A DNA stretch of 64,000 nucleotides from Thermoplasmata archaeon (GCA_022750155.1 JAKIWG010000006.1:34008-98007); one strand, 5' to 3'; shown: positions 45,728-55,755, counted from the stretch's first letter. Program-made: numbers and translations. Notes: generated from the letters alone by a model not told the origin.

Positions 45728-48374
45728 GGCACGCCGCAAGAACGCCGGAGCGATGTTGCGGACGTCCTCCCCCGGGTGGTCCGGTGCGTACCTGCGGGAG
45801 TTGGCGAGGTCGATCGCCGCCTCGCCGAGGGGCGTCCGGCTCCTGGTGCGCCAGCTCCCGAAGGCGGCCGGCCCGATCCTCCGGTCCGATCGCGAAGGCA
45901 TGGATTCGTTGCTCGGTGCCGCCGCCGCCCGAATCCCCGGCCGTGTGGAGTTCCTGGAGGCGGTCGATCCCCTGAAGGTCGAGCGCCGGGGTGAGGACCT
46001 CTGCCTCGCCGTCGTGCCCGATCCCGTACCGACGGCGGAGACCCCGCTCCCGGAGCGGTCGGCAGGGTTCGCCCGACATCGGTCCCGCGAGGAGGTGGTG
46101 CCCGCGGCCCGGACCGCTCCGATCGCGCCGGTCCCGGCCCTCGAATCCCCGCCGGGGCTCTCCGGGGAATCCCACGCCGTGTGGGAGTCCGAGGGGAATG
46201 GTCGACTTGCGGTGCGACTTAGGTCTCGGTGGAGCGGGCCCTCCCCGGAGCTCGCCCGTGAGCTCGCCGGTGTGACCGCGGGGATTCTGCGCCGGACCGA
46301 CGAGGCCGGGTTCCCGAGGGCGAAGGTGCTCGTTTCCCGGAGCCGGCGGGTCGTCGAGCGTGCCTGGTCGGATCCGTGGAGCCGGTGGCGGTTCCCGGGC
46401 CCTTCGTTCTCCGTCCTGCCCGAGGTGGCGGCCCGCGAGGTGAGCCTCCCCTCGCCGCGCGCGTTTCCGTCGCCGTCGGACCTGTTGCACCATGCGGTGG
46501 CGGTGGGGGCCTCCGGTTCAGGGAAGACCTCCTGGCTCGTCGGCGTAGCCCGTCAGGCCATCGAGCGCGGGACCGCGACCGTGATCCTCGACGTGCACGG
46601 GGACGTCGGTCCACGGCTCGTCGCCGGCCTCTCTCGGGAGGCGCGGGCGAGGGTCGTCGTCCTCGACCCGACCGACGATCGGAGCAGCCGCAGCGGGATC
46701 CGAGTCCTGGGAGGGAGCGGCGTCGCCCCCGAGGTGGAGGCGGCGCATCTCGTGGCCGCGCTGAAACGGCTCACCGGGGACGGCGGAGAGACGTTCTGGG
46801 GATTCCGGATGGAGCGGATCTTCGACACGTTCGTGCGCCGGGTCCAGGAGGAGGGGGGAACCCTGGTCGACCTGTTCGACCTGCTCACCGACCCCTCCCG
46901 GCGGGATGCGGCGCGGCTCGCGACGGCGATCCCCGCCGTCGCCCGGTTCCTGGAGGAGCTCCCGGCGATCCAGCAGCGGAATCCGGAGTACCTGGCGCCC
47001 GCGGCCGCGCGGATCGCCAAGGTGCTGCTCCGCGACGAGCTGACGCGGCTACTGGCCCCCGCCGACGCCGGCCTGCCCATCGACCTCCTGCTGGAACAGG
47101 GTCGATCCGTGCTGATCCGTGTGCCGATCGGCGCGCTGGGTCCTGAAGCGAGCAGCTTCGCCTCGACCCTCCTCGTGAGCCGACTCTACCTCGGCCGCAC
47201 CGCGTCCCCCATCGAGGCCGTCCCCCGGCTCCGGTCGCTGTTCGTCATCGACGAGGCGTCGAGCGTCTCGCCGAAGATCCTCTCGGAGATCCTCTCCGAG
47301 GGGCGGAAGTTCGGCGTCGGGCTCCTCCTCGCGACCCAGTACCCGGAACGCCTATCGATGGAGCTGAGGGCGGCCGCAGCCGGGGCCGCCGGGAGCCACC
47401 TCGCCTTCCGCATCCCCCGGGCCTCGGCATCCCAGTCGGGGAGCTGGGTTGGGCTGTCGCCTGGCGAGGCCGTCGAGCTGCTACCGAACCTGCCGGCCGG
47501 CTCCGCCGTCCTGTCGGCGCGGGACGACGGGAGTGCCCGGCGCGTCCTTGAGGTCGGGCCTTCGCCTGCACCGGATCCGGAGGGTTGGGCCGATGCGCTC
47601 CGGGCGACGGCCACGGAGTTCCCGGGGTCGGCCGAATCGACGGGGGGATCCGAAGCGGGCTTCGATTCCGAGATGCTGTTCGCCATCCTCGGGCTCGAGG
47701 CACGAAGGGAACTCGCCGACGCGGCGAACGTGGGCCGATGGCTTCACGACGCTCCGACGGGGGGGGTGGACCCGGCGGCCGTCCCGGCCCGATTGCCGAT
47801 CCTCGAGCGGCGTGGTTGGATCGACGGCGGTACGACCGGAGGCTGGCGGGTCACGGGTGCCGGGCGTCGCTACCTCGCCTGTGACGGGCGCACGGGGGCC
47901 TCCCGGGAGACGTCGGAGCACCGCGCGTTGCTGCTGGGCGCGTTCCAACGCATGGCGGCGAAAGGATACCGAGTGGAGATCCTCCGACAGGGACGGTTCG
48001 ACACGCGCCTTCCGGACGCCCGGCTCTGCCAGCTTCCCCGGGGTTCGGGCCTGGCGGTGACCCCCGTCGCCTGGGCGGGTCGCGTCGACCGCGCCCGCGT
48101 CGGGTGGGCCTGGCGGTTCTTCAGAGGGCGCGATGTCTTCTTCGAGGCCGAGGTCTCCGGGGCGACCCGGCGCGAACGGATCCGCCACGACGTAACGAAG
48201 GCGGAGCGGGCCGAAGCGTTTCTCGTGGTGCTGGTCTCCGACGCGGCGCGCGCCCGTTCCGTCCGACGCGCGCTGCGAGAGCTCACCGAGGTGCCCCACT
48301 CGGCCCAGGTCTGGATGATCCCCGAAGCGGCGGCGCTCCGCCCGGGCGGATCGTTGCCTCCCGAGGCGAGGTAA
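45708..48374 (+). CDS. HerA/TraG/VirB4-like ATPase with C-terminal wHTH and possible nuclease-like domain
   Basis: Start MGMRRAEARRKNAG; AVAVGASGSGKTSWLVGVARQAIERG, LDVHGDVGPRL, SLFVIDEASSVSPKILSEILSEGRKFGVGLLLATQYPERL; C-terminus VFFEAEVSGATRRERIRHDVTKAERAEAFLVVLVSD. Confidence 0.82.
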   Translation: MGMRRAEARRKNAGAMLRTSSPGWSGAYLRELARSIAASPRGVRLLVRQLPKAAGPILRSDREGMDSLLGAAAARIPGRVEFLEAVDPLKVERRGEDLCLAVVPDPVPTAETPLPERSAGFARHRSREEVVPAARTAPIAPVPALESPPGLSGESHAVWESEGNGRLAVRLRSRWSGPSPELARELAGVTAGILRRTDEAGFPRAKVLVSRSRRVVERAWSDPWSRWRFPGPSFSVLPEVAAREVSLPSPRAFPSPSDLLHHAVAVGASGSGKTSWLVGVARQAIERGTATVILDVHGDVGPRLVAGLSREARARVVVLDPTDDRSSRSGIRVLGGSGVAPEVEAAHLVAALKRLTGDGGETFWGFRMERIFDTFVRRVQEEGGTLVDLFDLLTDPSRRDAARLATAIPAVARFLEELPAIQQRNPEYLAPAAARIAKVLLRDELTRLLAPADAGLPIDLLLEQGRSVLIRVPIGALGPEASSFASTLLVSRLYLGRTASPIEAVPRLRSLFVIDEASSVSPKILSEILSEGRKFGVGLLLATQYPERLSMELRAAAAGAAGSHLAFRIPRASASQSGSWVGLSPGEAVELLPNLPAGSAVLSARDDGSARRVLEVGPSPAPDPEGWADALRATATEFPGSAESTGGSEAGFDSEMLFAILGLEARRELADAANVGRWLHDAPTGGVDPAAVPARLPILERRGWIDGGTTGGWRVTGAGRRYLACDGRTGASRETSEHRALLLGAFQRMAAKGYRVEILRQGRFDTRLPDARLCQLPRGSGLAVTPVAWAGRVDRARVGWAWRFFRGRDVFFEAEVSGATRRERIRHDVTKAERAEAFLVVLVSDAARARSVRRALRELTEVPHSAQVWMIPEAAALRPGGSLPPEAR

Positions 48375-48415
48375 GTTGAAGCCCCGACGCGTTCGTCGGC
48401 CAGTCGGGACCGGAC

Positions 48416-48955
48416 GTGCGTGCGTTCATCGCGATCGAGGTCCCGCCCCTCCCGCACGACCCCGGGGAGGAGACGAGGAAGGGCGGCAACTCCGCCCACC
48501 TCACCCTGCGATTCTTTGAGGACCTCGACGAACGGCGGCTGCCTCAGGTCGTCGCCGCGCTCGATCGGGCGGCGCGATCGACCTCGTCGTTCCGGTTGGC
48601 CCTGGAAGGACTCGGGGCGTTCCCGAACGCCCGATCGCCCCGGGTGCTCTGGGTCGGCCTAGGGCTCGGGCGGGAGCACGCGATCGCCCTGGCCGGCCGA
48701 GTCTCCGCGGAACTGGAGGCGATCGGATTCGCCCCGGAACCGCGGGGATTCACGCCCCACGTCACGCTGTTCCGCGTCCGCAACGCTCGCGACCGCGACC
48801 GGGCCCTCCGCTTGCTCTCCTCGGGCGTGGGGGTCCGGTATGGGGAGACGACAATCCGCGAACTCGTCCTGAAGGAGAGTCTACTGAGCCGCACCGGAGC
48901 GGTCCACCAGGTCCTCCACCGAGGCGCCCTCCCCGATGCGCCCGGATCGCCCTAG
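48416..48955 (+). CDS. thpR: RNA 2',3'-cyclic phosphodiesterase (2H, ThpR family)
   Basis: MRAFIAIEVPPL; two 2H motifs HLTLRF and HVTLFR. Confidence 0.9.
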   Translation: MRAFIAIEVPPLPHDPGEETRKGGNSAHLTLRFFEDLDERRLPQVVAALDRAARSTSSFRLALEGLGAFPNARSPRVLWVGLGLGREHAIALAGRVSAELEAIGFAPEPRGFTPHVTLFRVRNARDRDRALRLLSSGVGVRYGETTIRELVLKESLLSRTGAVHQVLHRGALPDAPGSP

Positions 48956-49911
48956 GTCGCGGCAGGGGGCCGGCGCCCCAGGGAGAGTTCGGTGACGAGT
49001 CGGCGCCAGAGGTAGAGGGTTGCGTAACTTCCCCAGCCCGGATAGTGCCGCTCCCCCCAGGCTCTCGCCTCGGATTCGGGAGCGGAACGTTCGACGGCCC
49101 CGAACCGGTCGAGGGCGACCCGCAATCCCAGGTCACCGGCCACGAACAGGTCGCGCCGGCCGACGCCCCGGAGCAGCGCGTTCTCCGCCGTCCACCGGCC
49201 GACGCCGGGCTCCCGGTCGAGCTGCGCGACGGCGGATTCGACGCTCGCCCGGCGGAACCTTTTGCCGTCGAAGGCGCCGGCCTGCTCCCGGGCGGAGAGC
49301 GCCCGCAGCGAGCGGGCCTTCGCCCCGCTCGCCCCGACGCCCCGCAGCCCCGGTTCCCCGAGCGCGAGGATCTCGCTGGGGGCGGGAAGCCGGGGGACCT
49401 CGACCCCCTCGACCTCGAGGATGGCTCCCGTCGCCCCGATCAGCCGACGTTTGATGGTGTTCGCCGCTGCGACCGACAGCTGCTGACCGAGGACGGCGTG
49501 GACGAGCGCCTCGTACAACGACGGGTCGCGCGGGAGCCGCAGACCACGGAAGGCGCGGACCGCCCCGCCGAGCAGCGGTTCGTTCCGCGCCTGACGATAG
49601 AACGACTCGATCGGGTGGTCGAGCGAGAACATCGAGCGGACCGCCGCCCAGGCCTCGGAGGGCCCGAGCCCCCAAGCGGTCACCCGCCACCGACCCGGCC
49701 CCCCGTCGACCCCGATGACCACCGGTCGCTCCGGCGGACCCCACGCTCGGAGGAGCCTGGGCCCGTCGGCCGGGAAGACCATCGACCTCGAGGAGAACTC
49801 CAGCTGCTCCCGCTCGGCGGGCAGTGAACTCAATCTGGGGGGGACCAGGCTGGTCGACGTTCGCTCCGACCGCCCAAAGCTTCGGCGGGGGGCCCCTTTG
49901 GGCTCGGGCAT
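48952..49911 (-). CDS. AlkA-like DNA-3-methyladenine glycosylase (HhH-GPD)
   Basis: LYEALVHAVLGQQLSVAAANTIKRRLIGATG, GVGRWTAENALLRGVGRRDLFVAGDLGLR. Start uncertain. Confidence 0.85.
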   Translation of the reverse strand: MPEPKGAPRRSFGRSERTSTSLVPPRLSSLPAEREQLEFSSRSMVFPADGPRLLRAWGPPERPVVIGVDGGPGRWRVTAWGLGPSEAWAAVRSMFSLDHPIESFYRQARNEPLLGGAVRAFRGLRLPRDPSLYEALVHAVLGQQLSVAAANTIKRRLIGATGAILEVEGVEVPRLPAPSEILALGEPGLRGVGASGAKARSLRALSAREQAGAFDGKRFRRASVESAVAQLDREPGVGRWTAENALLRGVGRRDLFVAGDLGLRVALDRFGAVERSAPESEARAWGERHYPGWGSYATLYLWRRLVTELSLGRRPPAAT

Positions 49912-50079
49912 TCTCGGCTCCAACTTCCCTCCCTCTATGAGATTCTCCACCCGCGCCTCTTCACCGTTCACGCGAACGGGCTCGTGCGACGCGCCGACGA
50001 CACCCTTAATCCGCTGTGGACCCGATGCCCGCGTTCCGAGCCGGAGGCCCCGGGGCGGCGGCCAGTCGGCGGGACGGTC

Positions 50080-52929
50080 ATGCGAGGGAGCGCCAGGAGT
50101 CGGGCAGCCGTCCACGCGCTTCGGAGGTACCGTAAGGGGCCGCTGTTGGTCCTCGCGCTCCTGCTCGTGCTCTCCACCCTCCCCACACCATCCTACGCAG
50201 AGGGCAGCGGGTTGGCCGGCACTCCCCTCCCCGCGTCCCGCCCGTCCGCCATCACGACCGGCCCCTGCCCAGGGAGCTCAATCCCATCGCGGTTCTCTGC
50301 GCAGCTCGGGGTGGAAGGGTCGGCGTCCTCGCCCCCGAGCGTGGCGGGAGTCTCCCTGTCGATCTCGTACTACTACACGTGGAACGATACTCCGAAAGGC
50401 GGCCCTTCGAGCCTGCGCTGCGTCGCATCGACCACGACCAACATCACGGACCTCTCCGGCGCCACCGTCCTGTCCGCGCCCGTCCCGCTGACCTCGTGTG
50501 GCGGGGGCGGCTGCTCGACGTATGTCGGGCCGTACGGCGACCTGAGCTTCGGAACGACCGGGGCGACCCCACCCGGCTATTTCCTGACGAGCGAGCGGAG
50601 CGGGACGTCGGTCGCCCTGGAGTTCGTCCTCGCGCTCTCCACCCTCTCCCTCGCGCCGTTCGGGCGCACGGTCGTGAGCGTCCTCGCTCCCACCCTGATC
50701 CGCGCGCTGGCCGAATCCGGCAACGGGGGACCGAGCCCCGCGAACCTGTCGTACGATTGGCACCTCACCGGTTCCGGCTGGTCGGTCGACTCAGGGTACG
50801 GGTGGTCGTCGCTCACGGTCACCGCGGCGGTCGGAGCGGGCCCTGCGACGGTCGGGCTCTGGACGAACGGCTCGTACAACGGGACCGCGGTCTCCGAGGG
50901 ACCGGTGACCCTCGACCTGAGCGCCGTGTCGACCGCCCTGTCCAGCGAGAGCGTCGTTCCGACCTCGCTGGATGCGGGAGAGCTCACGACCGTGTCGGTT
51001 ACGGGAACGGGCTCGGGGGGGTACCCCTACACCGCGCAGTTCCTTCCGGGCCTCGGGGCATCTCCCACCAACGCCACGTGCTCCGCGTCGGTGGTCGTGG
51101 GGGGCCTCGTCGACGTGAGCTGTTCGGCGAGCCTCACCTACTCGCGATCGGGGGACGCGCAACCGTCGGTGAACCTGACGAACGGATTCTCCACCGCGAG
51201 CGCATCCCTACCGAAGGTGACCGTCGCCCCGGCCCTCGGGGTCGTCGTAAGCCCATCCTCGGTGCAGACGTACCTTGAGACCCCCACCCGGATCATGGTC
51301 TCCAGCGCTCCCGGGAGCGGGACCCCTCCGTACGGACCGGCGTGCCTCTCCACCGGAGACTCACGCCTGTTCTGCGACAACTCCACCGGGGGCCCTTGGC
51401 CGTTCGACGTCAGCTGGGGCAGGACCGGGACCCTCGGGGCCATCGCCACCGTCCTCGACACGGCCGGCGTGAACCGCTCGGTAGGGTTCGCCGTCGAGGT
51501 CGTGGCACGGCCCGCCCTGACTCCGATCGTGCCGAGTACCCAGTCGGTGAACGTGGGGCAGCCGGTCAACCTATCCTCCTACGTCTCCGGAGGGGCGTAT
51601 CCGGTCGAGTACTGGTGGAACGACTCCAACCCCGCGGGAACCGTCTACGGCGGCGCGGTCGAGCGCCCGGCGCCGCTACAGGTCGAATTCACCCCGTCGA
51701 TCGGGGGGCTCCACAACCTCACGCTCACGGCCCTCGATTCGCTCGGGACCGAGAAGAGCGAGCGGATCTCGATCATCGTCCACCTGGGTCCGGCGTACGC
51801 GATCGCCCCGGTCCTGGGGCTGCCGAACGCCAGCGACCCGGCCGGTTCCCCCTGGCGTTTGGCTCTCGAGAGCGTCGACCTGCTCGGCGAGCGGGTCCCC
51901 TTCAATGATTCGAACGAGAGCCTTCAATTCTATTTCGGAACCGTCGCGTCGGTCGGCCCGACGTGGGTGAACGACTCGGAAGGCGCGCACCTGTTCGACG
52001 CCGGAAGCAATCTGACGCGCTTCTCGCTCCCGGTCCCCCGCTCGGCGTGGAGCGAGGGGCTGCTGAACGTCTCCGTCACGCCGACCCGGCTCGGCATTCT
52101 CGACGTGTTCCTCTCCGGGCCGCTCCCGAGCACGCCGGCCTCCTCCGGCCGGCTCGGGTTCGCCGTCACGGCCGACACCGCCCATCTACACCTGAGCGGG
52201 CCGAGGTATGTCGTGCCCGGGGACCGGTCGAACTCCACCCTCTACCGGATTGCCGACCGTTTCGGAAACTCGGCCCCGATGATCTCCCTCACCCTGCACG
52301 AGAAGTTCGGCTCCGACGACCTCGTCTCGAACCCGACCTCGGTGGGGAACGCCTCGGCGAGCTCGGTCTGGGTCAACTTCACCGCCCCCTCCCGGGCCGC
52401 GGGTACGGTGGAGGTCGACGGCCCGTCCGGGGCCGTACTCCTCTCCATTCGGGTCCCGGGCGCTCCCGCCCCCGCGATCACCTCGTGGATCGTGGGGGGG
52501 CTCGTCGTCGCCGTGCTCGGGGTGGGCCTCACCGGGTACGGTTACCGGCGGCACCGGAGATCGGCCGCCCTCGCGCGCTCCTCGCCGGACGTCACCGAGG
52601 ACGACCTGCGTCGACTCGCCGAAGGCCGGGCCCACGTCCTCTCGCGGTCGCGGACGGACCGTCCGGTCCCGATCTCCGATCTCGGGCGCGAGTTCCCGGG
52701 GGCTCCGCCTTCCGGGGCCGAGCTCGCCGAGTGGGTCGGCTCGCTCGTGGCCGAAGGGGCGCTACGCGCCGTGCTCGGGGCCGACGGGAGACCGGGTTTT
52801 GTGCGGGTCCCGGAACCGGCATCGCCGACGATCCCCCGCGTCGACCTCGACCCGAGGGCGCTCGACCATGCGCTCGCCGCCCGCGACCACGACGAGCGCC
52901 CGGAGCCGCCGTCGACCGGCGGGGGCTGA
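50080..52929 (+). CDS. Large surface protein with Ig/PKD-like domains, one TM and wHTH-like cytoplasmic tail
   Basis: Signal YRKGPLLVLALLLVLSTLPTPSYA; TM ITSWIVGGLVVAVLGVGLTGYGYRRHRR; tail VTEDDLRRLAEGRAHVL...DLGREFPGAPPSGAELAEWVGSLVAEGALRAVLGADGRPGFVRV. Confidence 0.8.
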   Translation: MRGSARSRAAVHALRRYRKGPLLVLALLLVLSTLPTPSYAEGSGLAGTPLPASRPSAITTGPCPGSSIPSRFSAQLGVEGSASSPPSVAGVSLSISYYYTWNDTPKGGPSSLRCVASTTTNITDLSGATVLSAPVPLTSCGGGGCSTYVGPYGDLSFGTTGATPPGYFLTSERSGTSVALEFVLALSTLSLAPFGRTVVSVLAPTLIRALAESGNGGPSPANLSYDWHLTGSGWSVDSGYGWSSLTVTAAVGAGPATVGLWTNGSYNGTAVSEGPVTLDLSAVSTALSSESVVPTSLDAGELTTVSVTGTGSGGYPYTAQFLPGLGASPTNATCSASVVVGGLVDVSCSASLTYSRSGDAQPSVNLTNGFSTASASLPKVTVAPALGVVVSPSSVQTYLETPTRIMVSSAPGSGTPPYGPACLSTGDSRLFCDNSTGGPWPFDVSWGRTGTLGAIATVLDTAGVNRSVGFAVEVVARPALTPIVPSTQSVNVGQPVNLSSYVSGGAYPVEYWWNDSNPAGTVYGGAVERPAPLQVEFTPSIGGLHNLTLTALDSLGTEKSERISIIVHLGPAYAIAPVLGLPNASDPAGSPWRLALESVDLLGERVPFNDSNESLQFYFGTVASVGPTWVNDSEGAHLFDAGSNLTRFSLPVPRSAWSEGLLNVSVTPTRLGILDVFLSGPLPSTPASSGRLGFAVTADTAHLHLSGPRYVVPGDRSNSTLYRIADRFGNSAPMISLTLHEKFGSDDLVSNPTSVGNASASSVWVNFTAPSRAAGTVEVDGPSGAVLLSIRVPGAPAPAITSWIVGGLVVAVLGVGLTGYGYRRHRRSAALARSSPDVTEDDLRRLAEGRAHVLSRSRTDRPVPISDLGREFPGAPPSGAELAEWVGSLVAEGALRAVLGADGRPGFVRVPEPASPTIPRVDLDPRALDHALAARDHDERPEPPSTGGG

Positions 52930-52933
52930 ACCG

Positions 52934-54265
52934 CTACGGGGCGTGCCCGACCAGGTCGTAGTACCGGTAGGCTGCTTCGCCGGCGCCGAAGCAGTACTTC
53001 AGGCCCGTGAACCCGGACTTGAGCTCGGCGGCCGCCTCGGCGACCTCCGCCGCCGGCCGGTGCCGGTGGAGCAGGTCGTCAAAGAGCCCGGCGATCCGGG
53101 CCATCTCCGGTTCGCGCATGCCGACGCGCGTCACCTCCGGTGTTCCGAGCCGCACCCCCTGCGGGTGCTTCGGGCTCGTGTCGCCGGGCAACAGGTTCTT
53201 GTTCGTGATGATCCCGGCCTCGGAGAGCAGGCGGGCGGCGGCCTCGCCCCCCCCTTCCGACGCCATGCGGACGGCGACGGTGTGCGAGCGGGTGAACCCG
53301 AGCTCCGGGGCGAGCACGTCGAACCCTCGTTCGTGGAGCGCCTGGCCGAGGGCCCGCGCGTTGAGGACGGTCTGGCGGGCGTACGCGCGGCCGAAGGCGA
53401 GATGTTCGGCGAAGCTGACGGCGAGCGCCGCCATGGTGTGCAGGTGGTGGTTGCTCGTGACCCCGGGGAAGGCGGCGGACTGGAGGCGCTTTTCGAGTTC
53501 GGGGTCCGAGGCGTTCCCCAGGATGAGCCCGTGCTGCGGGCCGGGGAGCGTCTTGTGGGTCGAGGCCGAGACCACGACGCACCCTTCATGGAGCGGGTCC
53601 TGGAATTCTCCGCCGGCGATCAGGCCGAGGACGTGCGCCGCGTCGTACCAGCCCCTCGCGCCGATCTCCTTCATCGTAGGGGCGAGCTCGGCGACCGGCA
53701 TCGGGAACAGGAACAGGGAGAGCCCGAACAGGCAGAGCTTGGGACGCACCGCGAGGAGGATCTCGCGGGTCCTCGGCACATCGATCGTCATGCGAGCGTC
53801 GTCCCAGGCGTAGTAGACCGGCTTGACCCCCCGGAGCCCGAACGCCCCGAACGAGGCGCTCGAGATGTGCGCCCCGTTCGCGAGGCGGGAGGTCCCGACG
53901 AGATCGCCCGGCTCGGCGAGGGCCTTCAGGACCGCCAGGTTGGCCACGGTGCCTGAGATGGGCCGCACGTCGGCGAACGAACACCGGAACAGGCGCTTCG
54001 CGAGGTCGATGCACGTCCGCTCGACCTCGTCGACCTGCTCGTTCCCCTCGTAGTAGCGCTCCCCGGGCAGGCCCTCGGCGTACCGGGAGTGAAAGTCGCT
54101 GATCAGCAGTTCCTTCGCGTAGGGTGACAGGAGGTTCTCGCTGGCGATGAGCGGTATCGCGCGTTCGAATCGGGTGGAGTGGCGCTGGACGGTGGTGCGG
54201 ATGGATTGGACGACGTCGGCCATCTCCCGTTCGGGTGCGACGCCGGTCTCATGGGGTGCCGTCAT
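52934..54265 (-). CDS. glyA: Serine hydroxymethyltransferase
   Basis: IPLIASENLLSPYAKELL, RYAEGLPGERYYEGNEQVDEVE, VVVSASTHKTLPGPQHGLIL, LGTPEVTRVGMREPEM. Confidence 0.93.
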   Translation of the reverse strand: MTAPHETGVAPEREMADVVQSIRTTVQRHSTRFERAIPLIASENLLSPYAKELLISDFHSRYAEGLPGERYYEGNEQVDEVERTCIDLAKRLFRCSFADVRPISGTVANLAVLKALAEPGDLVGTSRLANGAHISSASFGAFGLRGVKPVYYAWDDARMTIDVPRTREILLAVRPKLCLFGLSLFLFPMPVAELAPTMKEIGARGWYDAAHVLGLIAGGEFQDPLHEGCVVVSASTHKTLPGPQHGLILGNASDPELEKRLQSAAFPGVTSNHHLHTMAALAVSFAEHLAFGRAYARQTVLNARALGQALHERGFDVLAPELGFTRSHTVAVRMASEGGGEAAARLLSEAGIITNKNLLPGDTSPKHPQGVRLGTPEVTRVGMREPEMARIAGLFDDLLHRHRPAAEVAEAAAELKSGFTGLKYCFGAGEAAYRYYDLVGHAP

Positions 54266-54417
54266 AGGCCCCCACCCCCCCGTTTCCAGTGGAACCCGGG
54301 GGACCCGGAGCGCCCGCCCCACACACCATGGGACCTGCCCGAGGGGTGGTCGGGGGCGCGCATGAGGGGGGTCCACGACATCAACCCCATATAGGCCACC
54401 GCTCCCATCTCGGCCGG

Positions 54418-54876
54418 ATGTCGATCGCGGCCGACACCGCTCCTCCTTCCTGGCCTTGTCGCCGTCTCTTCACCATCTACTACCACGATATCGACGTACT
54501 CAATCATCTCAATCACGCCGCATACTTTCCCATGATGGAGACGCTGCGCTGCGATTACTACCTCCCGATGGTCGGGTCGAACGACCCTCGAGCCATCGAT
54601 ATCATTCTCGCCGAGGCGTCGTGCCGCTACCTCGCACCGGTCGAGTACGGTCAGGTCCTGCTCGGGGAGGTCGCCCCGGCGAGGCCGCTCGGGCGGACGA
54701 GCTTCTCCCTCCTCTACCGGTTCCGGGATCCGGAGGGTCTGAAGGTCTACGCCCGGGGGCGGACGGTGATCGTATGCTTCGACTACGAGCGGAACGAGAA
54801 GAAGGAGATTCCGCCCGACCGGCGGCAACGGCTCGCCCAAGACGCGATCGACCCGGCTTCGGAAGGCTGGGCCTGA
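54418..54876 (+). CDS. Acyl-CoA thioesterase (4HBT/hot-dog)
   Basis: RRLFTIYYHDIDVLNHLNHAAYFPMMETLRCDYYLP, VEYGQVLLGEVAPARPLGRTSFSLLYRF. Confidence 0.88.
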   Translation: MSIAADTAPPSWPCRRLFTIYYHDIDVLNHLNHAAYFPMMETLRCDYYLPMVGSNDPRAIDIILAEASCRYLAPVEYGQVLLGEVAPARPLGRTSFSLLYRFRDPEGLKVYARGRTVIVCFDYERNEKKEIPPDRRQRLAQDAIDPASEGWA

Positions 54877-55033
54877 GCCCAGGCCTTTGATTTCTCCAGT
54901 GGAAATGGGGGGGTGGGGGTGTGGTGCCCTCCGGTAGCCCGAGTGGGACCGGCGCTGGCTGGATGGCGAGGGGTGCGAGACCAGGGGTTCGTCAGAGCCC
55001 GGCCCCGAAATTCGGGGGGACCCGCCCATCGGC

Positions 55034-55294
55034 CTACGGGGTGGTGTTCGCGCCGATCAACGCCCAGCGCACTCGCACCGGGAGGTTCGGGACCGGCGTC
55101 GGAGTAACGCAGTCACACGATCCCCGACGACACCCGAGGGTCAGGATATGACCGGTGGGCCAATGCGGGAGATGGTACAACCGACTCCGAGTGATGTGGT
55201 GGACCCAGTGCGGTCCCGGAGTGGTGGAGCGGGTGGCGACCTCATGACCACAGTGGCCGCAGGTGCTGTAGCTCAGGGTGTCGACGAGCTTCAT
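55034..55294 (-). CDS. Small Cys/His-rich protein (possible zinc-binding)
   Basis: MKLVDTLSYSTCGHCGHEVATRSTTPGPHWVHHITRSRLYHLPHWPTGHILTLGCRRGSCDC... Confidence 0.4.
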   Translation of the reverse strand: MKLVDTLSYSTCGHCGHEVATRSTTPGPHWVHHITRSRLYHLPHWPTGHILTLGCRRGSCDCVTPTPVPNLPVRVRWALIGANTTP

Positions 55295-55446
55295 GAAACG
55301 CCCTTGGCGCGAACAAGAACTAGGAAGTTTTTCTCCCTTTCGGGCCGCCCGTGGGCGGGTCGACCCGTTCGCCGCGGTAGATGGCACCACCGTCCCGCTC
55401 GACTTCGTCGATTCGCAGGCTCGCCCAGCTCAACCCAGGGCGATCC

Positions 55447-55730
55447 ATGGGGGAGTCTGCCCGGGAGGGAATGCTAGGCCGGTCAGGTGGCCGCCCGGAA
55501 GAAGGGTCCGTGGTTCCCGGCCGCTCCTCGGCCCCGTCGCCCCACCAGCGTCGACGGGTCACGGTAAGGCTGCTCCCGTCAGGACCTAACCCGGTGCCCG
55601 TGATGGATAACCGCTAGGGCACTCCTCCGAGTGCTCGTCGCGATGCCCGCGGCCCGATGGAACAGAGCGTCTGCGGAGACAACCGAGACGAACTCCTCCT
55701 CCGAACGTCGCCCTGACCTGTCACCCCCGC
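55447..55730 (-). ncRNA. Signal recognition particle (7S) RNA
   Basis: Minus strand: helix 8 motif GGGTTAGGTCCTGACGGGAGCAGCC (complement of 55565-55590); helix 6-like hairpin GCACTC-GGAG-GAGTGC (complement of 55619-55634, GNAR loop); TATA element TTATACA (complement near 55748-55754). Ends approximate, from TATA spacing and GGGGG/CCCCC terminal pairing. Confidence 0.85.
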
Positions 55731-55747
55731 TAAGGACGGTTTCGGTG

Positions 55748-55755
55748 TATAAGGG
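55748..55755 (-). promoter_or_regulatory. TATA box of SRP RNA
   Basis: Reverse strand CCTTATACA about 25 nt upstream of the inferred RNA 5' end. Confidence 0.55.
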
